Positions 42,852 through 53,993 of a stretch of 64,000 nt of DNA are shown here, in pieces (position 1 is the stretch's first letter; every line of letters begins with the position of its first letter). Made by a program: the position numbers and the translations under genes. Origin of the DNA: Allobosea sp. AAP35 (GTDB taxonomy: Bacteria; Pseudomonadota; Alphaproteobacteria; Rhizobiales; Beijerinckiaceae); assembly GCF_001295925.1 (NCBI RefSeq), contig NZ_LJHQ01000003.1:310001-374000 (forward strand), written 5' to 3'. The notes under the pieces are model-generated. The model was given only the letters and a program-made list of their open reading frames with translations. It was not told the DNA's origin and did no database searches.

Positions 42852-43040
42852 CAGGGCTCTCCGGCAAGGCTGGGATCATGACCCGCGCGATCTTCGCATG
42901 GCCGCGAGATTGCCGACAACCGACACGGCTAGCCGCCCGCCATTGGGGTTTGGTGAAACCCGGCGATGAGCCTGCACCGCCCTCGCCGTTGCGGTGGGGC
43001 ACCGGCACCGCGCCCTGAACGGTCGCAAAGAGGCAACGCA

Positions 43041-43949
43041 TCAGCGCCTGCCGAGCGCGCTCAGCCAGTGCCTCGCAATCGCATCACGCCGCGCGAACCA
43101 GACGCCGGATCTCGACGCCGCATGGGCCAGGAAGCGCTCCAGTCCGACGATGCGTCCAGGCCTGCCGATGATGCGCGGATGCACCACCACCGACATCATG
43201 CGCGGCGTCACCGCACCTTCGTCATAGAGGCGGTCGAAAGCATCGATGCAGTACCGCGCGAAATCCTCGCCGAAAACGAAGCCGCCGCCGCGCTGAAAGC
43301 GCATGTCGTTGGTGTCGAAGGCGGATGGCAGCACCAGATGCCCTTCACTCCCAACCTCGACCATATAGGGAATATCATCGTTGTAAGCATTGGAATCATA
43401 CAGGAAGCCGCCGTGTTCTTTCAAGAGTCGGCGGGTGTTGATCGAGGTCGCCGAGCGGGTCTGCCAGCCGACGGGTGGCGTGCCGATGGCGTCCGTGATG
43501 GCTGCAACCGCCAGCGCGATGGCCTCGCGCTCCTGTGCTTCGCCCATCTCGGCATGACGCTCGGAGCGCCAGCCGCGAGCTGCGACTTCATGCCCGTCGG
43601 CAACAGCCTGCTGCGCCAGCCAGGGAGAGAGCGCGACAGCGCGGCCGCTGGCGTTCACGGTGGCGCTGACGCCATAACGCTTCAGGATGGCGCGGATGCG
43701 CGGCCAGCCGGCGCGCGGGCCGTATTCGAAATGCGATTCCATGCAGAGATCCCCGACGCCGGTGACCTCTTCCTCCACCTCGTAGACGCTCTCGTTGCGC
43801 TCATCGCCCTGGCCGATGGACAGCTCCGCGCCTTCCTCGACATTGACGACGATGGAGAGGGCCAGCCGCGCGCCGTTCGGCCAGGGGAGATTGGGCGGTT
43901 GGCCGCCATAGCCGCGGAAGTCCCGGTCGGTCCGAAGGGCTGGTGGCAT
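43041..43949 (-). CDS. polysaccharide deacetylase family protein, PuuE allantoinase-like
   Basis: 302-residue NodB-fold protein of the PuuE group. FRGYGGQPPNLPWPNGARLALSIVVNVEEGAE at the N-terminus and the HFEYGPRAGWPRI region match PuuE-like allantoinases/chitooligosaccharide deacetylases. The C-terminal SVVVHPRIIGRPGR gives the conserved histidine motif. It would hydrolyse a ring amide such as allantoin. ATG 43949 (a TTG at 43952 is also open) overlaps the stop of an open-frame remnant, and a 10-bp stem-loop covers the ribosome-binding position. Confidence 0.85.
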   Translation of the reverse strand: MPPALRTDRDFRGYGGQPPNLPWPNGARLALSIVVNVEEGAELSIGQGDERNESVYEVEEEVTGVGDLCMESHFEYGPRAGWPRIRAILKRYGVSATVNASGRAVALSPWLAQQAVADGHEVAARGWRSERHAEMGEAQEREAIALAVAAITDAIGTPPVGWQTRSATSINTRRLLKEHGGFLYDSNAYNDDIPYMVEVGSEGHLVLPSAFDTNDMRFQRGGGFVFGEDFARYCIDAFDRLYDEGAVTPRMMSVVVHPRIIGRPGRIVGLERFLAHAASRSGVWFARRDAIARHWLSALGRR

Positions 43950-44176
43950 CAATGATCAGCTTTCCGCCGCAAGCTGATCATGAGCATGGCGAACGCCGCC
44001 GCGATGGCATGGTCGTGGCTTGCCTCGATGTTTTGCGGCATAGAGATCGACAAGCTCCTGATCGACGCGTTCCGAGAGGCAACCCCGTTGAGATCATCAA
44101 CGATCTCAACGCGAGAGCCAATATGCTTGAAGGACGAGCAGACAGATAGTCGGTTACTTCGCTCGGGCCGGAAACG
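43949..44176 (-). pseudogene. 75-codon start-less open frame upstream of deacetylase
   Basis: An open frame between stops at 44177-44179 and 43949-43951 ends as TGATG, sharing a base with the deacetylase ATG, the pattern of a coupled upstream gene. No start codon with a ribosome site is seen; the only ATG with meaningful length gives 30 residues (MPQNIEASHDHAIAAA...). It may be the C-terminal remnant of a lost gene. I do not recognise the family. Confidence 0.3.
43953..43980 (-). promoter_or_regulatory. stem-loop at the deacetylase ribosome-binding site
   Basis: TGATCAGCTT (43953-43962) and AAGCTGATCA (43971-43980) form a 10-bp perfect stem with an 8-nt loop, 3 nt upstream of the ATG at 43949. 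On the mRNA the loop carries the purine-rich GGCGGA. It could act as a translational switch, an operator or a remnant repeat end. Confidence 0.4.
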
Positions 44177-44262
44177 TCATCGTGGCCCAAACCGCCATCA
44201 AGCGGCTCTTCGCGGGCACAGCCCTTGGCGTGAACTATGCAGCTGAAATGTCGCCGGCTGGT
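43981..44262. other. gene-poor gap next to remnant frame
   Basis: With the preceding stem-loop this makes a 313-bp stretch without an intact gene. Besides the 75-codon frame on the minus strand I find no recognisable element and no insertion-sequence ends. Confidence 0.4.
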
Positions 44263-44844
44263 TCAGCCGCTGGCGGGCTCCTGCGGCGGAACGATCGCCA
44301 CCGCGTGAACCTCGACGCCGGCCTGAGCCAACAGGCGGGCGCCCCCAAGCCCCTCGATCTCGAACGCAAACAGTGCCTGATCGCACAGCGCGCCCAGTTC
44401 TCGCAGCAGTTGGATGCTGGCCAGGGCGGTTGCGCCGCTCAGAAGACAGTCATCCACGATCGCGACCCGCCGACCGGCGATGGGGACGTTTTTCGAAAGC
44501 GCCAGCCCATGCCCGATCTCATGGTTCGCGACGACGCTGCGGATGATGTCGGTGCGCAGCGATCCGACCTTGCGGACATGCACGAACCCGGCCCCGTGCG
44601 AGGCGGCCAGGGCGCCAGCGAGCGCGGCGCCGCCAAGATCGATCCCCGCGATGATCTGCGTGTCCTCTCGCAGGACCGGGAGCAGATTTGCCACGATGCG
44701 ATTCACTTGGACCGCGTCTTCGCAGACCGTGTTGATGTCGGGAAAATCGATGCCGGGGCGCGGGTGGCCCTTCCAGCGCCGATGCGACAGGCCGATCGGC
44801 TTGGCAACTGTCACCGTGTCGCTCGCGAATTCGACCGTCGACAT
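44263..44844 (-). CDS. phosphoribosyltransferase family protein
   Basis: 193 residues with a type I phosphoribosyltransferase core. The PRPP loop is VAIVDDCLLSGATALA at about residues 129-144, and GIDLGGAALAGALA is near residue 75. The fold resembles adenine/orotate phosphoribosyltransferases, but the base-specificity hood is not diagnostic. ATG 44844 has AAGGAG 7 nt upstream; the longer frame to 44955 is not supported. It is divergent from the small ArsC-fold protein and may be salvage-related. Confidence 0.8.
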   Translation of the reverse strand: MSTVEFASDTVTVAKPIGLSHRRWKGHPRPGIDFPDINTVCEDAVQVNRIVANLLPVLREDTQIIAGIDLGGAALAGALAASHGAGFVHVRKVGSLRTDIIRSVVANHEIGHGLALSKNVPIAGRRVAIVDDCLLSGATALASIQLLRELGALCDQALFAFEIEGLGGARLLAQAGVEVHAVAIVPPQEPASG

Positions 44845-44947
44845 GCGAAATCTCCTTGATCCGGGGAGCGATGACGGGCGAAAGCGCGGTTGCAGGCGGG
44901 TAGGCTCGAGAGGCCGCGCCGGACGAATCCGCACGATCGGGGCCAAC

Positions 44948-45292
44948 ATGATCACTCTCTACGGCATCAAGAATTGCGACACCATGAAGAAGGCGCGCGC
45001 CTGGCTCGATGCCAGGGGCGTCGCCTTCGCCTTCCATGACTACAAGGCGAGCGGGATCGATCGCAACGCGCTCGCGCGCTGGGTCGCGGAGCATAGCTGG
45101 GAGGTCGTGTTGAACCGCGCCGGCACCACCTTCCGGGCCCTGCCCGATGCCGACAGGCAGGGCCTTGATGCGGACAGGGCCATCACGTTGATGCTGGCCC
45201 AGCCGGCAATGATCAAGCGTCCGGTGCTCGATCTTGGCGACCGGACGATCGTCGGGTTCAAGCCGGAGATTTACGAGGCGGCGCTGATCTGA
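44948..45292 (+). CDS. ArsC/Spx-fold small protein (YffB-like)
   Basis: 114 residues, thioredoxin-like ArsC/Spx family. [20 protein letters not shown] at the N-terminus carries Cys10 (CDTMKK). The E. coli YffB group has this motif in place of the CGTSR arsenate loop and lacks proven arsenate reduction. [10 protein letters not shown] and [10 protein letters not shown] follow the family order. Despite the fold it is 11 kb from the arsenic island and is probably a general redox or glutathione-linked protein. Confidence 0.88.
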   Translation: MITLYGIKNCDTMKKARAWLDARGVAFAFHDYKASGIDRNALARWVAEHSWEVVLNRAGTTFRALPDADRQGLDADRAITLMLAQPAMIKRPVLDLGDRTIVGFKPEIYEAALI

Positions 45293-45384
45293 GACGCTGC
45301 CAACCCAAGCGCCTGCCTTCCAGGCAGGGGAGGGTCGCCAGCCGGCCTCTTTCCCGCAAGGCCGCTCTGCGCTACCTCGCGGGC

Positions 45385-46563
45385 ATGACCGATGAGCCCG
45401 ACCTTCCGCAGCCGGCGCCGCCGCAGCCCGGCCCGACCGACTTCACCTTCCGACTCCACGCCCGCGACGGCGCCGCCCGCACGGGCGAGATCGCCATGCC
45501 GCGCGGCGTGATCCGCACGCCGGCCTTCATGCCGGTGGGGACGGCCGCGACCGTCAAGGGCATGTATCCCGATCAGGTCAGGGCGCTCGGCGCCGATGTC
45601 GTGCTCGGCAACACCTATCACCTGATGCTGCGCCCGGGCGCCGAGCGGGTCGCGGGCCTTGGCGGCCTGCACCGCTTCATGAACTGGCCGCACCCGATTC
45701 TGACCGATTCCGGCGGCTTCCAGGTGATGTCGCTCGCCAATCTGCGCAAGCTCACGGAGGAGGGGGTCGCCTTCCGCTCGCATATCGACGGCTCCAAGCA
45801 CATGCTCACCCCCGAGCGCTCGGTCGAGATCCAGAACCTGCTCGGCTCCGATATCGTCATGCAGCTCGATGAATGCGTCTCGCTGCCCTGCGAGGACGCG
45901 GTCGCCGAGAAGGCGATGCGGCTGTCGCTGCGTTGGGCGCAACGCTGCAAGGAGGCCTTCGGCCACCATCCGGGCCGGGCGCTCTTTGGCATCGTGCAGG
46001 GCGGCTCGGTTCCCGCTTTGCGGGTCGAGAGCGCGCGTGAACTCGTCGCCATGGACCTCAAGGGCTACGCCATCGGCGGGCTCGCGGTCGGCGAGCCGCA
46101 GGACGTGATGCTGGCGATGATCGAGACGGTCGAGCCGCATCTGCCGGTCGAAAAGCCGCGCTATCTGATGGGCGTCGGCACGCCCGACGACATCGTCCAG
46201 GCTGTCTGTCGCGGCATCGACATGTTCGATTGCGTGATGCCCACCCGCGCCGGCCGCCATGGCCAGATCTTCACGCGCTTTGGCCGGATGAACCTCAAGA
46301 ATGCCAAGCATGCCGACGATTCCCGACCGGTCGACGAGGGCTCCTCCTGCCCCGCCGCCAATGGCTGGTCGCGGGCCTATCTCCACCACCTCGTCAGATG
46401 CGAGGAGATGCTTGGCAAGATGCTGCTGACCTGGATCAACCTGGCCTATTACCAGGAATTGATGGCGGGCCTTCGCGCCGCCATCGCCGCCGGCCGTCTG
46501 GCTGACTTCGTGGCCGAGACCAAGGAGGGCTGGGCGAGGGGCGACACGTCCGGGCCGGCTTGA
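45385..46563 (+). CDS. tgt: queuine tRNA-ribosyltransferase (TGT) with altered zinc site
   Basis: Exchanges guanine-34 in tRNA anticodons for preQ1 in queuosine synthesis. 392 residues. The catalytic aspartates are D108 ([11 protein letters not shown]) and nucleophile D282 ([13 protein letters not shown]). The zinc cluster is altered: aligned on SRAYLHHL, the E. coli ligands C302, C304 and C307 become S320, C322 and A325. Some alphaproteobacterial TGTs seem to lack this site, so it is probably active with a zinc-free loop. queF lies 4 kb downstream, supporting a working pathway. Confidence 0.95.
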   Translation: MTDEPDLPQPAPPQPGPTDFTFRLHARDGAARTGEIAMPRGVIRTPAFMPVGTAATVKGMYPDQVRALGADVVLGNTYHLMLRPGAERVAGLGGLHRFMNWPHPILTDSGGFQVMSLANLRKLTEEGVAFRSHIDGSKHMLTPERSVEIQNLLGSDIVMQLDECVSLPCEDAVAEKAMRLSLRWAQRCKEAFGHHPGRALFGIVQGGSVPALRVESARELVAMDLKGYAIGGLAVGEPQDVMLAMIETVEPHLPVEKPRYLMGVGTPDDIVQAVCRGIDMFDCVMPTRAGRHGQIFTRFGRMNLKNAKHADDSRPVDEGSSCPAANGWSRAYLHHLVRCEEMLGKMLLTWINLAYYQELMAGLRAAIAAGRLADFVAETKEGWARGDTSGPA

Positions 46564-46576
46564 GCGACATCGGGTC

Positions 46577-47362
46577 ATGATCGACCCCTGGCTCCTGATG
46601 CTGGCCTTCAAGATGGCGACGGCGGCCGCTGTCGTTGTCGGCTGCTCGATTTTGGCCGAGCGCAGCGGGCCGATGATCGCGGCGCTGATCGCGACGCTGC
46701 CGATCTCGGCGGGGCCGGTCTTCGTCTTTCTGACGCTCGATCACGATGCGGCCTTCATCGCGCAGGGCGCGCTGGGTGGCATGGCCTCCAACCTCGCCAA
46801 TGCGGGCTTGTGCCTGACCTATGTTCTGCTCGCCCAGCGCTTCGGTACCCTCATCTGTCTTTTGGCCGCGCTGGCGGCTTGGGCCGCGACGCTTGCCCTT
46901 CTGCGCGGGCTTGAGCCGTCCTTTGCCACAATGCTGGCCGCCACGGTCGTCGTTTACGGCGGGCTTCATTGGCTGTTCCGGCCCTATCTCGCGGCGAGGC
47001 CCAAGAGCCCGCCGAGCCGACCGTGGTATCTGATCCCGATGCGCGCCGCCTTCGTGGCGATCCTGGCTGGAACCGTGACGACACTCAGCGCCCATGTCGG
47101 TCCAGGCTGGTCGGGGTCGCTGGCGGCGCTGCCCATCGTGCTCAGCAGCATGATCGCGATGCTTCAGCCGCGGATTGGCGGGCCTGCGACGGCGGCCGTC
47201 CTCGCCAATGGCGCGCTGGCGCTGATCGGCTTCGGGCTGGCGCTGGCGAGCATCCATCTCACGGCGGTCCCGCTCGGTTCGGCGTGGTCGCTGACATTGG
47301 CGCTCGCCATCGCCATGCTCTGGAACCTGGGCCTGATGCGCTTAAGCCGCCGCTCGCGCTGA
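46577..47362 (+). CDS. uncharacterised multi-pass membrane protein
   Basis: 261 residues, about eight hydrophobic segments, with repeated S/G/P turns such as TLPISAGPVFVFLTLD and ALPIVLSSMIAM in the two halves, suggesting internal duplication. No family recognised. It starts 13 bp after tgt on the same strand and so may be co-transcribed. Its 3' end overlaps the convergent EamA gene by 21 bp. Confidence 0.75.
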   Translation: MIDPWLLMLAFKMATAAAVVVGCSILAERSGPMIAALIATLPISAGPVFVFLTLDHDAAFIAQGALGGMASNLANAGLCLTYVLLAQRFGTLICLLAALAAWAATLALLRGLEPSFATMLAATVVVYGGLHWLFRPYLAARPKSPPSRPWYLIPMRAAFVAILAGTVTTLSAHVGPGWSGSLAALPIVLSSMIAMLQPRIGGPATAAVLANGALALIGFGLALASIHLTAVPLGSAWSLTLALAIAMLWNLGLMRLSRRSR

Positions 47363-48274
47363 GCGCCGCCAGGAGGCGATGAACAGTCCGGCGATGATCA
47401 AGGCGATGCCCGCGACCTGAAGCCCGGAGGGGATTTCACCCAGCACCGGGATCGCCAGCAGCGTCCCGATGATGGGAATCGTCGGGGGGAAGCGTCCCGC
47501 GACAGCAGGCCCGAGCCGGCGCGCCGCCAGGCTCCAAAGCCACAGCCCCAGGATGACGTTCAACACGCCCTGGTTGATGCCGTGCAGGACGATGACCCAC
47601 CAGGGCGCGACGTCGAAGCCGCGAAAGAAGAACAGCGCGTAGAACGGCAGGTAGACCATCGACAGCACAGCAACCACGCTGGTCACCTTCAGCGCGTCGA
47701 GCCGCCAGATCTGGACCAAGAGCGGATACATCCCCCAGATCAGTCCGACCCCGACGAAGCAGAGATCGCCGAACAGGATCGAGGGGTTGGTGTATGTCGT
47801 GCCAGCGATGCCGAGCGCGACCAGCCCCAGCAGGACTGCCACGATGCCAAGCACGAGTTGGCGCGTGATCACCGCCCCGAACAAGACCACGCTGCCGATG
47901 ATGCTGATCACCGTGACTAGGCCCGGCCCGATCGTCGCGCCATGGGCGGCCGGCGCATAGGTCACGCCGGTCAGGAGCAGGAAGCTCATCGGAAAGCCGC
48001 TCATGATCGCCAGCAGCGTACCGCGTCGCCAGCCGATGCCGCCGCATGTCCTGACGCCTCCCGCAATGAAGGTCGGCAGCAGCAAAATCCCCGCGATGCC
48101 GAAGCGCATCGCCAAAAGTTCGTGAGCAGTGAGACCGTTGAGAACGGCATGGCGGCTGACGACGAAATTCGCGCCGAAGATCAGCATCGCCAGTACCATG
48201 CCGGCAAAGGCCAGCCGCCAGAGGCGCTTGTCGCGGCCGTGGTCGGTGTCGGTTAAGGGCGCGATCTGGTCCAT
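47342..48274 (-). CDS. EamA/DMT-family transporter
   Basis: 310-residue drug/metabolite transporter with ten hydrophobic segments in two EamA repeats. MRFGIAGILLLPTFIAGG is in the first half, and GINQGVLNVILGLWLWSLA with AVAGRFPPTIPIIGTLLAIPVLGEIPS in the second. It exports or imports small metabolites; no substrate can be assigned. It ends convergently within the last codons of the unknown membrane protein. Confidence 0.9.
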   Translation of the reverse strand: MDQIAPLTDTDHGRDKRLWRLAFAGMVLAMLIFGANFVVSRHAVLNGLTAHELLAMRFGIAGILLLPTFIAGGVRTCGGIGWRRGTLLAIMSGFPMSFLLLTGVTYAPAAHGATIGPGLVTVISIIGSVVLFGAVITRQLVLGIVAVLLGLVALGIAGTTYTNPSILFGDLCFVGVGLIWGMYPLLVQIWRLDALKVTSVVAVLSMVYLPFYALFFFRGFDVAPWWVIVLHGINQGVLNVILGLWLWSLAARRLGPAVAGRFPPTIPIIGTLLAIPVLGEIPSGLQVAGIALIIAGLFIASWRRSARAAA

Positions 48275-48482
48275 GCCCTCCTATCGCGCGATCCCGAGGG
48301 CGGCGTTAGCCTGCGCGAAGCATGACGCCCGCGCGCTCTGTTCGCGCGCGCAACATGGCGCGCCGGCAACACGTGTCCATGACCCTGGGAAACAATCGGA
48401 GACAAATCACCGCAATTGCTCCCCTCTTTGGCCGTGCTGGAGCCCGAGCGCAGATGTCTATGGCGATCATTCACGGAGGATA

Positions 48483-49163
48483 ATGTCGGACATGACGCGT
48501 TCTGTCTTCTCGGCCACGGCTGGCTTCTTGCGCGGCGTCGGCAATCAGGCGGCGATCTCGGTCGCTGCATCCGCCATCGCCGCGGCGCTGCTTGCGCTCC
48601 CCGCCGGCGTGTCGCTCTGGCGCTCCGCAGGCGCGCCAGAGTCGGCTGAAATCGGCGCTGGCGTCGAAAACGGCTGGGCCTTGCCGGTGGCCGCCGACGG
48701 GAAGATCCGTGCGCGCCACCAGGACGCCCCAGGCATTCAGCCCGGCCTGCCGGCCCACGATGGTCAGGGCCTGTTCAGCCCGGCCGCGATCGTGATGCCG
48801 ATGGCGCTCGACTGGGCGGCGGCAGCCACCGACATCGCCGTCGTGTCGCCGTCCCGCCCCGTTGCTGCCAGCGAGCCGCGCGCTCGCAGCCAACAGGCCC
48901 AATCGCTGCCGCCCCGGCGTCCGGTGATCGAGCGGGCGGTCGTGACGGCTGAGGCCGCACCGTTGCCGATTTCGCCAGCTGTCCAGGTGCAGGCGGCCTC
49001 GCTCGATGGCGCGGTGTCGCCGTCACGGCTCCGGCTGCTCGGGGTTCCGATGCCCGCCCCGGTCGCCCGCGTCGGCGACGCGATGTCCGGAGCGGTCGGC
49101 TTCGTCGGCGCGGCCGGGATCTGGACGCTCTCGCGCGCCTCGGCTCTGTTGCCGCGCCTGTGA
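48483..49163 (+). CDS. hypothetical protein with one N-terminal membrane segment
   Basis: 226 residues. One hydrophobic segment at about residues 23-47 (AAISVAASAIAAALLALPAGV) is followed by a low-complexity Ala/Pro/Arg-rich region and a second mildly hydrophobic C-terminus. No family recognised. GGAGGA stands just upstream of ATG 48483; the ATG at 48492 gives better ribosome spacing. It ends four bases before the convergent eno stop. Confidence 0.6.
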   Translation: MSDMTRSVFSATAGFLRGVGNQAAISVAASAIAAALLALPAGVSLWRSAGAPESAEIGAGVENGWALPVAADGKIRARHQDAPGIQPGLPAHDGQGLFSPAAIVMPMALDWAAAATDIAVVSPSRPVAASEPRARSQQAQSLPPRRPVIERAVVTAEAAPLPISPAVQVQAASLDGAVSPSRLRLLGVPMPAPVARVGDAMSGAVGFVGAAGIWTLSRASALLPRL

Positions 49164-49167
49164 GGCC

Positions 49168-51097
<1,930 letters not shown>

Positions 51098-51103
51098 CCA
51101 GCC

Positions 51104-51120
51104 CCGGCCCGTCGGGCCGG
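51104..51120. terminator. hairpin between convergent queF and Tad-type gene
   Basis: CCGGCCCG and CGGGCCGG flank a single T. As RNA, about six G-C pairs would close a five-base loop. It lies in the 39-bp gap between convergent stops; no U-run is seen. Confidence 0.5.
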
Positions 51121-51136
51121 AGCCGTCAGGGCAGGC

Positions 51137-52624
51137 TCATTGCGACAGGCGCAGGCTGGTCAGCGACTGGCCGATGGCCTGGAAGGCAGCGGCGAGCGCG
51201 GCCGCGTCGGTGGCGTCGTAATAATGGGCGGCATCGGTCGCGCAGCCCTGCAGCATCGTCTTGGCGGCGACATCGGTCACAGCAAAGGCAACGGTGAAAA
51301 CCTCGATCTTGCGCGCCTTGGCCTCGGTGCAGACGCGCAGAGTGTCGTTGTTGACCTTCGTCACCTGCGTCGCCCTCGTCGCGGCGTTGTTGCTGAGGTC
51401 GGAGTGGTCGCCTTTCGCGTTGTTGAAGATCCGCCTGTTGTCCCCATCCGTCATGAGCACCAGCGCCTTGCGCGGTAGCTTGTTGGCCGTGTCATAGACT
51501 TTGCCTTCCGAGAACGGGGCCTCGGACGACAGGACGTTGACGCCCCAGACCATGCCGTCGGGGATATACGTCGCGGGCTTGTAACTGCCGCGATTGATGA
51601 TCAAGCCGTCGATCGCGCTTGTCAGCGTCGACTTGTTGTTCGTCAGCGGCACGATCGGGTTCAGGCAGGTCTGGCTGGTCTGCTGGATCCCTTTGTAAAG
51701 GGTCCCGGTTGACTGGTCGGGCAACAGCAGGTTCGAGCCGTTGTTGCGCGTATAGACGCACCCGAACCATTTATTATGCGTCGTTCCACCGCCGCTGCAC
51801 GTCTCGTATTCCGGAACCGTCTGAATCTGGCATGTCTGGGGTGTGCAATCGTAGTTCTCCCTGACGCCGTCGATGGTCCGCGTGCAGGTGGCTGGAGCGC
51901 CCTTGGTGCAAACATTTCTCGTTGTGTGCTTTTTGCAGGTCCTGGTGCTTGTGGACGACGTGTCCGCCGGCACGGAAATCCATGACTCGCCCCGGTACGC
52001 CGTGCCGACATTCACGTAATCGGCGAAGGGCACGATGCCGATCTTCACATTGGCTCCGCCCTCCTTGAGGACGGTCTCGATCAGGTTCTTGGCCGCCGCC
52101 TTGAGCACGGTGATCTTGGAGTCGCTGCCGCCGGCGCTCTCTGACATCGACCAGGTGTTGTCGAGGACGAGCGCCATCTCGACCGTGCCGGTCACCTCTT
52201 TCACCGCGGCCGATTTCGAGCTGAACCCCATCGTCCTGATGCCGGCGATCGACATCAGCGAGGTGTCAAGCACACCGCTGGTCTCGACCAAGACGGTACC
52301 GGTCGATTCCTCGAAGCCGAATTTCGTGATCTGGACATTGGTGCCGTCGATATTGGTGGTGTTGGCCACGAAGAAATTGTTCGCCGCCGTCCGCATGGCG
52401 GCCGCGTCCTTGCTCGGCAGGCGCGCCGCCGCCAGCGCTGCCGCGTCGGTCGCGGCCTGCAAGGTGGTGTGGGCCTTGGTCAGACGACCGTAATCGATCA
52501 CGACGCCGGCCATGCCGATCAGCACGACGCCAGCAAAGGCGAACATGGTGACGGTCGCGCCGGATTCCTGTTTGCGAAAACGGCAGGCAAGCCGAAAAAA
52601 CGAATCCATCAAGGACTGGCTCAT
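51137..52624 (-). CDS. Tad-type pilus assembly protein with von Willebrand A domain and Cys-rich insert
   Basis: 495 residues. A TadE/TadG-like N-terminus (QESGATVTMFAFAGVVLIGMAG, about residues 20-40, one membrane segment followed by AAALAAAR) leads into a vWA domain starting at about residue 148. The MIDAS motif is DNTWSMS, with Thr where Ser is usual. Residues 230-289 form an insertion with seven cysteines, unusual for the family and probably disulfide-linked outside the membrane. It may act in surface attachment, but no tad pilus operon is in the window. Confidence 0.82.
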   Translation of the reverse strand: MSQSLMDSFFRLACRFRKQESGATVTMFAFAGVVLIGMAGVVIDYGRLTKAHTTLQAATDAAALAAARLPSKDAAAMRTAANNFFVANTTNIDGTNVQITKFGFEESTGTVLVETSGVLDTSLMSIAGIRTMGFSSKSAAVKEVTGTVEMALVLDNTWSMSESAGGSDSKITVLKAAAKNLIETVLKEGGANVKIGIVPFADYVNVGTAYRGESWISVPADTSSTSTRTCKKHTTRNVCTKGAPATCTRTIDGVRENYDCTPQTCQIQTVPEYETCSGGGTTHNKWFGCVYTRNNGSNLLLPDQSTGTLYKGIQQTSQTCLNPIVPLTNNKSTLTSAIDGLIINRGSYKPATYIPDGMVWGVNVLSSEAPFSEGKVYDTANKLPRKALVLMTDGDNRRIFNNAKGDHSDLSNNAATRATQVTKVNNDTLRVCTEAKARKIEVFTVAFAVTDVAAKTMLQGCATDAAHYYDATDAAALAAAFQAIGQSLTSLRLSQ

Positions 52625-52778
52625 CGCGGCATCTCTCTTGGCTCCAGGCCGCGCAGTGCCGCTGTGACGGGCGTGGCGGCGCTCAGTTGCTCATGAGATC
52701 ATGGCTATGACGCGCAGATGTTGAGATTCCGTTCCGCGAACCTTCGAAACACGGGCCTGTTCAGCCATTCCGGACGGT

Positions 52779-53993
52779 TTACGTCCGGCTGCCGGCAATC
52801 GGCATGATTTTCGGCGTGGCATAGCCAAACAACGCGATGGCCGCCGCAAACAGCAGGATCGCGGCGCTGTTGCCGATCAGATGCATCGCGAACCCCATCA
52901 CCACCGGGCCCGCAGCCTGTCCAAGGAAAAAGCAGCAGGCAAACAGTGCCATCGCCGAGCCGCGCGCGGTGGGCGCGAGCTCCGTCGCCTGCGCCTGGAA
53001 GGTGCCGTGCAGCAGGAAAAAGCCGAAACCCTGCAGGGCAAACAGCGGGATGGCGCTCCACCACGGCCAGTCGAAGGCAAACAGGGCCAGCCCCAGCGCG
53101 CAGATCACGCCGCCGGTGCGCGTCATCAGCCTGGGTCCGAGCCGCTCGACCAGGATGCGCGTCAGCAGCCCGTAGACCAGGCAGCCGAAGCCCATGCCGG
53201 CGATCACCAGCCCGGCCTGGGCCGGGCCGACGCCCGAACGCGAAAACAGGATCGCGGCAACATAGGCCGGGATCCCGAACAGCAGGATGCCCTCGACGAT
53301 CACCAGCCCGTACAGCAGCTTGGTCCGGGGGTTGGCAAACACCGTCCGGTAATTGCCAAGTGCGCCGGCGATGCTGAGCCGCTGCCGGGCCACGTTGCGG
53401 CGCGGCTTGAGCACGATGGTCACGAGCAGGGCCGCCAGCGATGCCACCACCGCCGCGGAGATGAAAGCCGCGCGCCAGCCCGCCTGGGTCGCGATCAGGC
53501 CCGAGCAGGCCGAACCCGCCATCTGCCCGATGATCATCAGCACAAGGAAGCGTCCAAGCGCGATCTGGCGCTCCTGCATCGGCGCGCGGTCGCCGATCGC
53601 GGCCATGGCGACGGGTATGATGCCGCCCGATGCGATTCCGGTGACGCCGCGCACCACAGACATGATCTCGAAAGAGGTCGAGAACGCCGCGACGGCGGAC
53701 AGAACCGCCAGCACCAGCAGGCAGATCAGAATCGTACGGATCTTTCCGATCGCATCGGCGAGGGGGCCGAGGAAAGGTTGGCCCAGCGCATAGGCCAGCG
53801 AGAACCCGGTCACCATCATCACGATCTGCGGCACGCTGCGGCCGAATTCGCCGGCCAGCGTCGGGATCAGCGGGTCGATGATCCGCATCGTGAAGGTCGA
53901 TGCGAAGCCGCAGGCTCCGAGAACCAGGATCAGCGGGGCAAGCGATACGGGAGCCGGCGCGGGGGCCGGCGCCGGATGCGGCGTTTCAGACAT
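52779..53993 (-). CDS. MFS transporter (Bcr/CflA-like exporter)
   Basis: 404 residues with twelve hydrophobic segments. A Pro/Ala-rich N-terminal tail (MSETPHPAPAPAPAPV) precedes the first segment, and GPLADAIGKIRT is the MFS loop motif. Bcr/CflA or sugar-efflux relatives have this pattern. ATG 53993 overlaps the kdsA stop by eight bases, so it is translated from the kdsA message. The substrate is unknown. Confidence 0.88.
   Translation of the reverse strand: MSETPHPAPAPAPAPVSLAPLILVLGACGFASTFTMRIIDPLIPTLAGEFGRSVPQIVMMVTGFSLAYALGQPFLGPLADAIGKIRTILICLLVLAVLSAVAAFSTSFEIMSVVRGVTGIASGGIIPVAMAAIGDRAPMQERQIALGRFLVLMIIGQMAGSACSGLIATQAGWRAAFISAAVVASLAALLVTIVLKPRRNVARQRLSIAGALGNYRTVFANPRTKLLYGLVIVEGILLFGIPAYVAAILFSRSGVGPAQAGLVIAGMGFGCLVYGLLTRILVERLGPRLMTRTGGVICALGLALFAFDWPWWSAIPLFALQGFGFFLLHGTFQAQATELAPTARGSAMALFACCFFLGQAAGPVVMGFAMHLIGNSAAILLFAAAIALFGYATPKIMPIAGSRT

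Noticed and set aside
44948-45292. Fourth arsenate reductase
   Set aside because: The motif is CDTMKK rather than CGTSR and it is far from the ars genes; it fits the YffB/Spx-like group.
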